From: Myotis daubentonii
Taxonomy: Eukaryota; Chordata; Mammalia; Chiroptera; Vespertilionidae
DNA length: 64,000 bases
Direction: 5' to 3'
Assembly: GCF_963259705.1 (NCBI RefSeq)
Contig: NC_081842.1
Coordinates: 37,351,796 to 37,415,795, forward strand
The notes beneath the pieces were generated by a model that searched no databases, was not told the DNA's origin, and saw only the letters and a list, made by a program, of their open reading frames with translations. Below are positions 53,200-63,926 of this stretch, piece after piece. The stretch's first letter is position 1. Each line of letters opens with the position of its first letter. The position numbers and the translations under genes are program-made.

Positions 53200-55576
53200 C
53201 AACAACCAAGATGGCGGCATAGATAAACACCTGAACTTGCTGCCGTGCACAACCACATTAAAACTACAACTAAAAGACAAAACAAATATCATCCAGAACC
53301 ACGGGAAGGCTGGCTGAGTGGAAATTCTACAACTAGAAGGAAAGAGAAAAGCGCATTGAGTCCGATAGGAGGTGCAGAGGTGTGGAAGTGTGGAGGTATG
53401 GAGGTGCGTGTGGAAATGGGCTGGCAACTGGGTACGCTGTTGTCTTTTTCAATCAGGAGGGAGATACAAGCTCCCAATTGCTCTGAACTCCAGTTCCGGG
53501 TGAGAATTTGGGGACCCAGACTCATATGGAGAGAAACTGTACTGTCTGGCATCGGGCCGGAACGTGAGGGTGACTTTCTCGCAGAGGTGCTTGCAGAGGT
53601 CGTTGTTCCTGCATGGGGCCACGGGACACAGACCCCGGGACCTCTCCAAGGCAGAGCAGACTGGCAGCCATTGCTGTTTGCTCCGCCCTGGTGATTCCCT
53701 GTGACCCTGCCCCACCCAGTTTACAACCCCACCCAAGCTGTGCGCAGAGGCTTTTGCATACAAATGGCCTGGCCTTTCTCTGCCTAAAAACCTGTCAAAC
53801 TGTAGCTGGGTCAGAGAACACCAGAGCTTCCAAAAGAAGGCCTAAGGCTCATCAGCAGCCTGTATTACTTCATAGCTGTGCCTTATCTGGGCACCTCCAA
53901 ACAAAGAGGAGGAATCTGCAGATCTCTCTGTAGCTCCTGCTGGGTGACCTCAGGCAGTGGGTGACTTTGCATGCCCTTGGAGACCCAAGAGCCAGTCTAC
54001 CCAGTGGTCAGAGTGAGATCATCCAGATTACAACTCTTCACATCCATAAGAGACACACTCAGAGGACAGACTCAGTGAGCACCAAAGCCCCACTGAAGCA
54101 AGTCCTGCCCCATAAGAGTGTCTCCAGCACAGAAGTTCTCCCATTGTAGACACAACTGGTCCTCAAAGCCAATTGGCCCAGAGGTCAATTCCTCCCAGTG
54201 ATACCAACAGCAGTCAAGGCTTAACTACAACAAGACTGTGTGCACACAGTCCACAAAGGGGTGCACCAAGAGTGTCCACCTCAGGTAATTAGGGAGGCTG
54301 AGCCACTGGGCCCTATAGGACACCTAGCACACAAAGCCACTCTGTCAACACAGGGAAGCAGCCAAAATGCGGAGACAAAGAAACAGGTCACAAATGAAAG
54401 AAATGGAGGAAAGCAAACTACTGGATATAGAGTTCAAAGCCACGGTTATAAGGTTACTCAAGAATCTTCTAGAAACCTCCAAGAAATATAGTGAGACCCT
54501 CAAGGATATGAAAAAGGACCAATTAAAAATTAGCATACACTGACTGAAATAAAGAGTAATATACAGAGATCCAACAGCAGACTAGAGGATCCCAAGAATC
54601 AAGTCAAAGATTTGAAATACAAAGAAGCAAAAAACACACAACTGGAAAAGCAAAAGAAAAAAAAATACAAAAATATGAAGATAGTGCAAGGAGCCTTTGG
54701 GACAACTTCAAGCGTACCAACATCCGAATTACAGGGGTGCCAGAAGAAGAGAGAGAGCAAGATATTGAAAATCTATTTGAAGAAATAATGATAGAAAACT
54801 TCCCCTACCTGGTCAAAGAGATAGACTTACAAGTCCAGGAAGCACAGAGAACCCCAAACAAAAGGAATCCAAAGAGGACCACACCAAGACACATCATAAT
54901 CAAAATGCCAAGGGCAAAAGACAAAGAGAGAATCTTAAAAGCAGCAAGAGAAAAACAGTTAGTTACCTACAAGGGAGTAACCATACGACTGTCAGCTGAT
55001 TTCTCAACAGAAACTATGCAGGCTAGAAGGGAGTTGCAAGAAATATTCAAAGTGATGAATAGCAAGAACCTACAACCAGATTACTCTACCCAACAAAGCT
55101 ATCATTTAGAATTGAAGGTCAGATAAAGAGCTTCACAGATAAGAAAAAGCTAAAGGAGTTCATCACCGCCAAACCAGTATTATATGAAGTGCTGAAGGAT
55201 ATTCTTTAAAAAGAGGAAGAAGAAAAAGATAAAGATAAAAATTATGAACAACAAAGTAACAACTAGTACATATCTATCAACAAGTGAATCTAAAAATCAA
55301 GTGAATAAAAAAATCTGACGAACAGAATAAACTGGTGAATAGAATAGAATCAGGGGCATAGAAAGGGAGTGGACTGACAATTCTTGGGGGGAAGGGGTGT
55401 GGGGGGTGCGGGAAGAGACTGGACAAAAATTGTACACCTATGGACGAGGACAGTGGCGGGGGAGAGGGGGGTTAAGGCCAGGGGGTGGGGTGGGAACCAG
55501 GTGGAAGGGAGCTATGGGGGGAAAAAGAGGAACAACTGTAATAATCTGAACAATAAAGATTTATTTAAAAAAACAA
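53200..55576 (+). mobile_element. HAL1 (half-L1) retrotransposon, near full length
   Basis: A 2.4-kb L1-related element with a 5' UTR of about 1.17 kb opening with CAAGATGGCGG (53207-53217, the YY1-type motif at L1 5' ends), an ORF1, and a G-rich 3' UTR ending CAATAAAGATTTATTTAAAA. There is no endonuclease or reverse transcriptase: ORF1's stop is followed by about 370 bases of 3' UTR. The duplication AAAACCCAACATGGTAGA (53182-53199) / AAAACCCAACACAGTAGA (55577-55594) matches at 16 of 18 positions and delimits the element. This is the HAL1 layout known from several mammals: it must borrow L1 ORF2 protein. An alternative is a full L1 copy that lost ORF2 by deletion; the clean ORF1-to-3' UTR junction favours HAL1. 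Confidence 0.88.
54367..55209 (+). pseudogene. HAL1/L1 ORF1 RNA-binding protein, frameshifted
   Basis: From ATG 54367 (A at -3) the frame runs 58 codons to a TGA; reading resumes in a second frame from 54540 and a third from about 54660 in an A-rich run. The third frame holds NIRITGVPEEEREQDIENLF (RRM start), QEAQRTP, PRHIIIKMPRAKDKERI and TYKGVTIRLSADFSTETMQA (C-terminal domain). A further one-base loss near 55078 makes it stop at 55126, whereas the next frame continues KLSFRIEGQIKSF to a TAA at 55207-55209. The N-terminal part is a Leu/Lys-rich heptad-like coiled-coil segment. Total span is about 280 codons, shorter than the L1 norm of about 340. ORF1p coats L1 RNA as a trimer in cytoplasmic particles; this copy has at least three frameshifts and is inactive. 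Confidence 0.9.
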
Positions 55577-55594
55577 AAAACCCAACACAGTAGA

Positions 55595-57149
55595 AGTTGG
55601 ATGTGCAGAGATGAAGGTGAAGGGGGTTTCGGGTAACAGAACACTTGTCCTGGGAGCATGCAGGGGCGTGCAGCGATGTGACCAGGGAGCCGGCGAGTTC
55701 GATAGAAAAATACCTAGAAAATGTGAAATAAATGATAGGAAGACTGTATTGGGAAAGGCATGCCTGGCCTTGATTGTCAGGCCTTTCCTCTAGACTAGAG
55801 GCCAGGAGAAGGTAATGAGGATTTCTGAAAGAGGGAGTGAAATATTGGGAGGGGAGGAAGCTGGCAATGCAACACTAAGCGGCTTGGAAAGAAAAGGTTG
55901 GGAGTAACAATCTATGTGGAAAGTTGTAATTATCTCCATATTAATTCCTTGATTCACTGGTCATTTATTGAGCCCCTGTTAGTGCCAGGCATGGTGCCAG
56001 AGAAGGAGAAATAAAACGGAGACTGAAGGGCACACCACTGCTCTGGGAGATGTGGGTGGAGGAGGAAACGGAAGAAATACCGTGGGAGTATTTCCAGCCT
56101 TTAGTACTTAGGTCCAAGGTCCGGTTCATATCAGATTCTGACACAAAACTGAGTTCAAATTTTTTCAGGGAACCTAATAAGTGCTTTTATACCTTGTTCG
56201 TACATTGTCTCATAATAACAGAAGACGAAGGTCCAAATTGATGGGGAAAAGTAATCCCAATAGTTATGAACCTGATGAGTGTGTGTGTGTGTGTTACTGT
56301 CAGCTTGGGGGAGGGGGGGGTGGTCGGGGCAGGGGGAGTTTGCTGTTTAGGCTAAGTCAGGATTAGGCCCTGAGCCGGGAGAATGCCCTTACACCTGGTG
56401 AAGGCGGTCCGCATGACTCTATGAGCACAAGAGATTGGACTTGGACCTGTAGCCAGAACATGCTATTTTCTTATCTCTAATCTCCACACCGCGTGTGTTT
56501 ATTCTTCTCTGGCAAGAGCCAAGCCCAAGGTGCGCTGCCTGTTTTATTAAGGAACTACTCCTCTTTGGACAGCTGTGTGCCCTACAAACGCCCTCCTGAG
56601 AAGGAGGAGGCAGGCAGAGCAGTGCACACATGGCGCTGGCCTGTCGCGCGCTCCCCCATCCAGGAGACCAGCAGTTACACCCTGGAGTGCAGGGTTCAGG
56701 GCAGGGCCGGGAGGGGCTTTCACTTCCCCCATTCATGCACCAGGAAAGGCTCAGCGCTATCTCACCAACCTGGTTTCTGAGAAGTCAGGCAACCCGATTG
56801 CCCTTTACAGCTCGGTAAATGATACATTCAAAGGACTCATAAAAATTAATCTCGACACTTCCTCCAAAGCTGGTACCATGAGATGAAAGAGTGCGCAGGA
56901 GCCTCCTTTCTATTTGGGCCCAGGACAGCCGGAGCCGATTGTGCCAAGAGGAAAGGGCTGCTTCCTTGTGGCGCTGGCCATGCTCATCGCCCTTGCAGAG
57001 GGCCCTCATGCTCCCGCCACAGACACAGATCCCTCAATAGATGCCTTGGAAGCAGGAAAAGCTGCCTTTTGAGAGGTTTCTAGACTGTTCTCCAATTCGG
57101 TGCTTCCTCCAATCCCTCCTTTCAATGAAATGAAGTCATTAATTATTTT
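55595..57149. other. Unassigned DNA with an L2 fragment and G-rich patch
   Basis: An antisense L2 3' end is at 55945-56060 (CATTTATTGAGCCCCTGTTA, GTGCCAGGCATGGTGCCAGA). A (GT)n stub at 56279-56294 is followed by a run of G tracts (56306-56338). The GC-richer segment 56480-57070 has several overlapping open frames with no domain. Confidence 0.5.
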
Positions 57150-57305
57150 GAAAGTAGTAATAGCTATCCTTTACCGAGGACCTAATACGGAACAGTTTAC
57201 TTACATGCTGTCCGTTTAATCCTTACCATCATGCATCGCATTCAGCAGAGATCCCTGGGGAGTCAGAAAAAAATTAACTTGCCAAGGGAGTCTGTACACA
57301 AACCT
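57150..57305 (-). mobile_element. MIR SINE, antisense
   Basis: TAATAGCTATCCTTTACCGA, GTTTACTTACATGCTGTCCG and GTTTAATCCTTACCATCATG follow antisense MIR order; the 3' part is degraded. Confidence 0.7.
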
Positions 57306-57619
57306 AGCACTGCCTATCGTCACTTCGTATAGGAATTCAACCTTATTTAAGGCAATATCCGGGTAATTTGTGCTTATTTTCTATAGAGGTAAAATGCAGG
57401 TACTGTAGCCATGTATGTTTTAAGTAGAAGGGAGTATGAGGTCTAACTTACTTCCTTCTAAAGATTCTCTATTCAGACAGAGTGCAAGGAAAGGTACATA
57501 AAAATAATTTTCAGCACTGTGTCAAATTTCTAATAGCAAGACAGTAGGAAGGGAGTGACTTTATGGTTTTAGAAATTGAAAGTTTAGCCAAAAACAAAAA
57601 CAAAACAAAACAAAAAAAA
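57306..57619. other. Unassigned DNA
   Basis: Nothing recognised; the A/C-rich run at its end contributes to the SINE target duplication. Confidence 0.5.
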
Positions 57620-57633
57620 CAAACAAGTAAAGA

Positions 57634-57775
57634 GCCCAGTTGGTATGACTCAGTGGTTGAGTGTCAACCTGTGAACTAGGAGGTCATGATTCAATTCCTG
57701 GTCAGGGCATGATTCTCTCTCATCATCGCAGTTTCTATCTCTCTCTTCCTCTCTGAAATAAATAAAAACCAACAA
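57634..57775 (+). mobile_element. Ves SINE with internal deletion, exact 14-bp TSD
   Basis: Head GTTGGTATGACTCAGTGGTT to the GGTCAGGGCATG block, then directly TTCTCTCTCATCATCGCAGT: the roughly 60-base middle part is absent. The duplication CAAACAAGTAAAGA is exact at 57620-57633 and 57776-57789. Total length is 142 bp. Confidence 0.94.
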
Positions 57776-57789
57776 CAAACAAGTAAAGA

Positions 57790-58671
57790 ATAATTGGGTA
57801 TACTCCCATTATTGTTAAAATCTTCGCCTATTAGCCTCTAGTATTTTTTCAAAGAAAAGTGGCTTTACTTTTTAAAAGTTATTCAGACTATTTAGGAAAG
57901 TAAAAATGAAAAATAAGAGTGAATCACCCAGAAGTTGCCACGACTAACGCTGATGGACATCAGCCTTCTATGCACACACTCATAGCAACATCTTTTAGGC
58001 AAATAGCATCATGGTGAACGTGCGATCCTCAAAATTAAAAACTTTGTATTTAGTAGAAGAAAAGTGAAAGAAAACACAACTGGAGGAATTGGTGAACTTC
58101 AAGTAAATGTTTCTTCTCCACTCAGGATATTGGCTAAATATCTCTCTAAGGCTATAAAAGAGGTTGTGATGAACATTTAAAGGAATTTTTAACCCAGATT
58201 TAGATGGTATAAAATGAGAACATTAGCATTGTCATTTTTCCATCTCCCCTTTGTTCATCTCTCAAATATTAACTATATTACTATTTTCAAATTATTCCGA
58301 CATATAATGTTTACATTCTGCAATTACAGTGTCACTATTTTTGTGTAACTTCTTTGTTTAAATGGAAGTGTTGTTCTCCGCCAGTCTTTGTACTATAGTT
58401 TCTTTGATCTTTACTTTGATTCATCTCTTATTTGTTTGTCAGATAGTGTTTCAAAAGGGCACGTTGGCACCATATTCCCTGGTCCTTTCATGTTTGAAAA
58501 TACCTGTTGTTGTCATTATACTAGAAAGACCTCATGACTGAATCAGTGCTCCTGAGTCACAGTTCCTTTTCACTGGAATTTTGTGGTTATTTCTCTAGTC
58601 TTACACCTTTGTATATGATTGTGAAGACATAGGAGACCAGACCAGCTTGTTTTTTTTCCACCTTTGCAGGT
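57790..58671. other. AT-rich unassigned DNA
   Basis: No gene or repeat recognised. Confidence 0.5.
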
Positions 58672-59252
58672 CAGAGTTCACCAGAGAAACAGAGCAATAT
58701 ATATATATATATATATATTGGAGGAATATATATATATATTGGAGGATATATATATATCTTCCATATATAGGAGACTTATATAGAGACTCACTATAAGGAG
58801 ATGATGGAGTCTGAAAAGTCCTGAGATCTGTAGTTGGTCAGTTGGAGACCCAGGAAAGCCAACATGCAGTTCCAACCCGAGTCCAAAGGCCTGAGAAGTA
58901 GGAGAATTGATGGTGTGAGGTCCAGGGGGGACGGTAGGGGGTTCGAGGCCCAAGGAGAGCCAGTGTTCCAGTCCCAGTTCGAATGCTGAAGAAGATCCAC
59001 GTTACAGCTCAGTTAGGTGGGAGGAGTTGCCTCTCACTCAACCTTTTTGTTCTACTCAGGTCTTCAGTTGATTGGAGGAGAGCCATCCATATTGGAAAAG
59101 GCTATCTGCTTTACTCAGCCTATAGATTCAAATGCTAATTTCATCCAGAAACACCCTCACAGCTACACTCGGAACAATGGTTAGTCACATGTCTACGCAT
59201 CCTGTGGTCCAGTCAAGGTGGCCCATGAAATTAGCCATCACAGTAGGAAGAT
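58672..59252 (-). mobile_element. Old LTR-like repeat, family P, antisense, near complete
   Basis: GTTCACCAGAGAAACAGAGC, the (AT)n slot (58696-58760), AGAAGTCCCAA-like GAAAAGTCCTGAGATCTGTA, GAGACCCAGGAAAGCCAACA, TTTTTGTTCTACTCAGGTCT, CTTTACTCAGCCTATAGATT, TTCATCCAGAAACACCCTCA and AAATTAGCCATCACA in order. The most complete of three copies in the window. Confidence 0.85.
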
Positions 59253-59286
59253 ACTTTCCTGGACATGTAAATAATTCGTTCTTTGT

Positions 59287-59518
59287 AAATTTTTACTTAT
59301 TATTTATTTTTAAAAATATACTTTTTATTGATTTTAGAGAACAAGGAGAGGGAGAGAGAGAAACATCAATGATGAGAATCATTGATTGGCTGCCTCCTGC
59401 ATGTCCCCTACTAGGGATGGAGCCTGCAAGCTGGGCATATGCCCTGACTGAGAATGAAACGATGACCTCCTGGTTCATCGGTCAATGCTCAACCACTGAG
59501 CCACATTTGCCAGGCAAG
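59287..59518 (-). mobile_element. Ves SINE, antisense, 14-bp TSD
   Basis: TTTTTATTGATTTTAGAGAA, GGCTGCCTCCTGCATGTCCC, GCATATGCCCTGACTGAGAA and head complement AACCACTGAGCCACATTTGC. AATTCGTTCTTTGT (59273-59286) and AATTCTTTCTTTGT (59519-59532) differ at one base. Confidence 0.95.
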
Positions 59519-59532
59519 AATTCTTTCTTTGT

Positions 59533-60619
59533 CCTTGATGTTCAGTCGCTAACTGAGGTAGTGGCTATACTGAGCCTTTGTATCAAATTTTCTTGGAACT
59601 GATTTGCATATCCAGCTTTTTCCTTCACTTGGGGTCAGGGTGAGGAGGTCCTTGTTTGCTATTACATCTTTCACCATAGCTTCTGCTCCATTTGTAGTTT
59701 CTCTAGCTGGAGACACCGATGGCCATTATTTGGGATTTTAATCTTTTATTTTCTCAATATTTATTAGTGTTACTCTAATTGAATTTGTATTGTATCTTTT
59801 AAAGTTTCATATTCAGTGATGTCTATTCCTTGCCATCTAGAATTTATCAGTTAGTTCTGTGATATAGTTCCAGTCAAATCTTCCTTTTACTTTCCTTCTG
59901 TTTTTTGTAATCTTATCTTTGAACTCATACTTTATTGAATTCGTATTCTCATGAATTTATGCAATGGCACGAAGCAAATGTTAATGACTTCCTTCTAGGC
60001 CTTTTCTGTCCTTTATTCCTCCCTCCTTGTCTCCCTTCCTTCCTTCTTCTCCTGCGTTATGTTTTCAGAGTTTCCATTACACTTATTTTCATTCTGTTCT
60101 TGCTCTGCCGGTGCTGTCCAGGCTAGCCTTTGTTGTGGTGTGGAGGACTGCTTGACTCGATGCCCACTGAATCCAGTGGGAATTCCTCTCTGGGCAAGGG
60201 TTTGAAGCTGAGTACTTTTCCTTGTATTTATTTTCTGCAACAAGTATGACTTTTAGGGCCCGATTTTAGGGTTAATAGCTGATTTAGATCAGCTATCTCT
60301 TGTCTCTCTTGGAATTTTCTCTTTCTCTAGCTGTTAAGGTTTGAAATATGGCATCATCTTACACCACTCTCTTTGCTTGGTTTCCTTTGTGAATCTATTC
60401 CTCCGAGCGTTCTTAAATCTATATTTTGCTCAAATTTTATGTGTTGGGGCAGAGAAATTTCTTCCTTTTGTTTTCTTTCATGTTTTTAAAAGTTTTAACC
60501 CAGAAGTTGGATGCTATGACAGAGAACTAAATGAAGAAGTTGACTTGTATTTAAGTCAGAACAATTTTTTTAAAAAAATTTAGGAAGCACTATTTTATGA
60601 CATAGGACACTATGGGAAA
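59533..60619. other. Unassigned DNA
   Basis: Partly T/C-rich; no gene recognised. The open frames at 59935-60126 and 60341-60583 lack domains. Confidence 0.45.
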
Positions 60620-61045
60620 GAGAACTGAACAGAGAATCAGATAACCTTCAGTTCTAGCCCCCTGCTCTAGCATATACAGGGGAAAGTCCTTTACCACTTA
60701 AAAATTTTTAAAAAAATGTATTTATTGATTTTAAAGAGAGAGAAGCATCGATTTATTGGACTTCTTTTTGTACTCATTGGTTGATTCTTGAATGTGTTCT
60801 GACCTGGGATTGAACCCACAACCTTGGCATATTGGGATGACGCTCTAACCAACTGAACTACCTGACCAGGGTTGGCCCTTCACTTCTTGGACCCTCATTT
60901 TCCTCAGCTGCAAAATGGGTTGATAGTATCTACCGTCCACTTCATAGAGCTATTGTGAGTTTCAAATGAGACAATTAAATGAAATGGCTTTGTAAATAGC
61001 AAAGTGACATTTAATATAAGATGTCATTATTATATTATCATTACC
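60620..61045 (+). mobile_element. MIR SINE split by a Ves SINE
   Basis: Left part ATCAGATAACCTTCAGTTCT and CTCTAGCATATACAGGGGAA, then after the insert ACCCTCATTTTCCTCAGCTG, CAAAATGGGTTGATAGTATC and CATAGAGCTATTGTGAGTTT: a full sense MIR when the SINE is removed. Confidence 0.85.
60692..60871 (-). mobile_element. Ves-type SINE, old, antisense
   Basis: ATTTATTGATTTTAAAGAGA, CATTGGTTGATTCTTGAATG, GACCTGGGATTGAACCCACA and head complement CTACCTGACCAGGG. Clearly more diverged than the other copies; the GGCTGCCTCC block is missing. Confidence 0.82.
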
Positions 61046-61337
61046 ACTATTCTTATTGAATCTTTATTTGTAGAGCTTGTCATAATGATGGTTAGATGAG
61101 AGTGCTCAGGAAGTTGATTTAACAATGTGCTAAAATTCCCTAAGCAAGGGAGTTTTTACAAGCATTCACATTTCCCCTGTCGCTATTCTGATAGGGGGAG
61201 GGAATGTGCATAGTTTTGAAAGATGTTTTTTTAGCTTGTTCTGTATTCCATCTCCCATCTCCTTTGAGAAGTAATAGGTTTACACATTCCTAGTCTACCT
61301 GAAGACAGGTAGACTCAGTTTCTCTTACAGCTCTGTA
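61046..61337. other. Unassigned DNA
   Basis: Contains AGTCTACCTGAAGACAGGTAGACT near 61290-61313, a short inverted repeat; nothing else recognised. Confidence 0.5.
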
Positions 61338-61461
61338 CAGGGGTAGGCAAAAGTAGGTTTACAGTTGTGAGTAGGTGAAAGTCTTGATAAGGCTATTGTA
61401 AAAATCAACCTGAGTGTCTTTTCCCGTAGAAACAACTGCAAACCTACTTTGCCTACTCCTG
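61338..61461. mobile_element. Mariner-type MITE with TA duplication
   Basis: Left end CAGGGGTAGGCAAAAGTAGG and the reverse complement of the right end, CAGGAGTAGGCAAAGTAGGT, are matching terminal inverted repeats that continue through GTTTACAGTTGT / GTTTGCAGTTGT. TA flanks at 61336-61337 and 61462-61463. 124 bp, no coding capacity. It is a different family from 19312-19439. Confidence 0.92.
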
Positions 61462-61463
61462 TA

Positions 61464-63339
61464 TTTATAAATTTTAATAGAATGTTCCAGCAACACTTGC
61501 ATTAAAAAGTTAATAGTATTAATCACACTTTAATATTTTATTATGATTTCTTTTGGATTTAAGAGATTTGCACTGTTGTTTTAATTTTTATTAAGATTCT
61601 TTTCTAAACATAGGCACGAGAAAAATGTTCTCTACTGACTTGAAGAAGAGCTATGAAAGCTCTGACAAGTCAAAGACTGAGTAACGATTCCTGCTTGTAA
61701 GACTATAAACCTGAATCATGCAAACCAAGTAATTTATTTGCTTATGAGTTTTACTTTGAAACTAAAATTTTATATATTCAAATTACAGCATTACTGATTC
61801 TTAAAATTTTTCCCTTTCAAACATGCACATTAAAAAGAATACACAGAACGAGCTTTCATACCCTCACACCTGCTAGAAGATAAAATAAGCTCATTGACAG
61901 CATCGATTTGCATTCTACTTCATTCATACTTTCAAAATAATCTTCATTTGGGTAGAAGCATTTGTGGGTTGGGGAGTTTTAAAAGAAATCTATATAGTGA
62001 TTCTTAATGTAAGGTTAAAAAGCTGATAATATTTCTTTTGCATTCATCTAGCCTACTAGTACTCTAGTAAAAACAAACAAACAAAAAAACTAATAAAATG
62101 TTTCTTGCTGTGCAACTTTGGAACTCAATAACAGCCATGGAAACAGAGTAGCAGAAACCAAGTCAGGGACTGAATTGGCTAAGTCTTGGCTTGAGAAGAA
62201 ACATTGCAGCTGGTCAGAACCTGACTGTTCTCGTATTTACTAGTAGAGAATGGCACCCTCAGTGTACATGGAGTGGTTCTTCTGCCACGTGCTAAGTCAT
62301 ACCTGTATTAATGAAATGGTCCTCTCAACACTTAAATATTTACCATGGAAACATTGTTTCTACAGCTATAGTTCGGGGAACCAGCCGCTAAAGTTTATGG
62401 CCAAGTCTGCAGTATATTTTGGCTGTGTTTGATATTAGGGCTCAGGTTATATTGAAATAAATCCATCATATTATTTGGAAGTGGGTCCCCTGTAGAACTT
62501 TACTACTTATCAGCATAATCATTTCAAATCTGAAGCAAAGATTTAAAATGGAGCATTTGATTTCAGTATACTATAAGGAAGACCACCATCACAGAATTTA
62601 TTATACCATCTTTGTACCATTAGAACAAAAAGAAAAAAAGGAGGGAGAGGTGCGCTCAGAGGAATTAGATATTCCCCTAGCCTTTAGCCAATTCGCCGGA
62701 CATCCAGGATGTGGTGTGTCTATTCACAGACACTAATAAGTTGTTTACATTTTCAATTTAGCATATCTGAAATTCATTTCCTGGGTTGCCTTTATGTATT
62801 ATGAATGCACAAACGGCTAATACATTGTGGAAAACAAATATGTGCTAATGAACACTCATGGAGATTTCAGATCAAATACCCATTATTTGCTTTCCTTTTG
62901 AGTAAAAAATTTGATTATCGGTTAGATTTGTCAAGATATACACATTATGCTTTTCTGATTTCTTCACACTTTTCGTCTGATTTAACAATTGATATTTTGC
63001 GTATGCATCTCACATCTTGCTATTCTCAGCAGCAGAGTGGAGTTAATTGTGAGTGAAGATAGCTAGGGTTCAGTCCCAGGTCAGTAACTTGTGTGTGTCA
63101 CAGCCTTTTTGCCTCAGCTCTCTACCTGGGAAAGGAGAAATTCTACATGGGAGCATGTCATGCAGCCGTGGGAACCACCCAGGGGGACTGGGCAGGCAGG
63201 AATCTAGGCTCTCACTCCCACTTAAACCAAAGCAGTATTGCTTTTATTTGTTTGTTATATTCAGCTTAGCCATAAGATTCAAGACATAAAAGAGGTTTTG
63301 CTGAGAAAAAAATTTAACAAACCTTAAAATCTGCTGTTT
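61464..63339. other. AT-rich unassigned DNA
   Basis: No repeat or gene recognised over 1.9 kb. The low repeat content compared with the rest of the window makes it a reasonable place to look for conserved non-coding sequence. Confidence 0.45.
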
Positions 63340-63610
63340 TGATTATTATCTATTGCAGTGTGACAAATCAACCCCAAAATTAGTGAATTAAAAAAATTAG
63401 TGGCTCATAGTTGTGTGGGTTGCCCGGGCCAGGCTCAGCTCAGTGGTTTTCACCTTGTCTCCCACACAGTTGCAATCAGATGTGACTGAGGCTGGAGTCA
63501 TCGGAAGGAAGGCTTGATTGGGCTGACTATCCAAGATGGCTTATTTACTCTCAAGTTTGATACTTTTGTGATTTAGAACATTGGAGTCATGGAGATCAGT
63601 TAGAAGCCTT
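63340..63610 (-). mobile_element. Ancient MaLR-type LTR-like repeat
   Basis: TTATTATCTATTGCAGTGTG, ACAAATCAACCCCAAAATTA, GTGGCTCATAGTTGTGTGGG and TGACTATCCAAGATGGCTTA; same family as 36565-37130, same orientation, only the 3' part present. Confidence 0.55.
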
Positions 63611-63616
63611 TTTTAA

Positions 63617-63926
63617 AAAAATTGCTTTATTGAGGTATAATTGATATATAATACATTTCACATATCTTATCTGGTTTGCTTTCTGTCACTATAGATTCGA
63701 TTGCATTTTCTAGAATTTTATATAAACAGAATCATACAGTAAATACTCTTTGTCTGACTTATTTTACTGAGCATAATTGTTTTAAGATTCACCCATATTA
63801 TTGGATGTCAACAGTTATTTATTTATTTATTTATTTTGCTGAATAGTAGTATTAAATGAATATGCCATAGTTTGTTTAGCTATTTATCTATTGAAAGACA
63901 TTTCGGTTATTTCTAATTTTTGGCTA
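63617..63926 (-). mobile_element. Old L1 3' region, antisense
   Basis: AAAATTGCTTTATTGAGGTA, TATAAACAGAATCATACAGT, TTGTCTGACTTATTTTACTG, AGCATAATTGTTTTAAGATT and CTATTGAAAGACATTTCGGT are the complement of L1 3' ORF2/3' UTR. A TTTA tract lies at 63817-63838. It is cut by the Helitron at 63927. Confidence 0.88.

Noticed and set aside
53245..54149. Open frames of 60-149 codons on both strands within the HAL1 5' UTR
   Set aside because: GC-rich 5' UTR with no RNA-binding, nuclease or reverse transcriptase motif; the true coding start of ORF1 lies further on at 54367.
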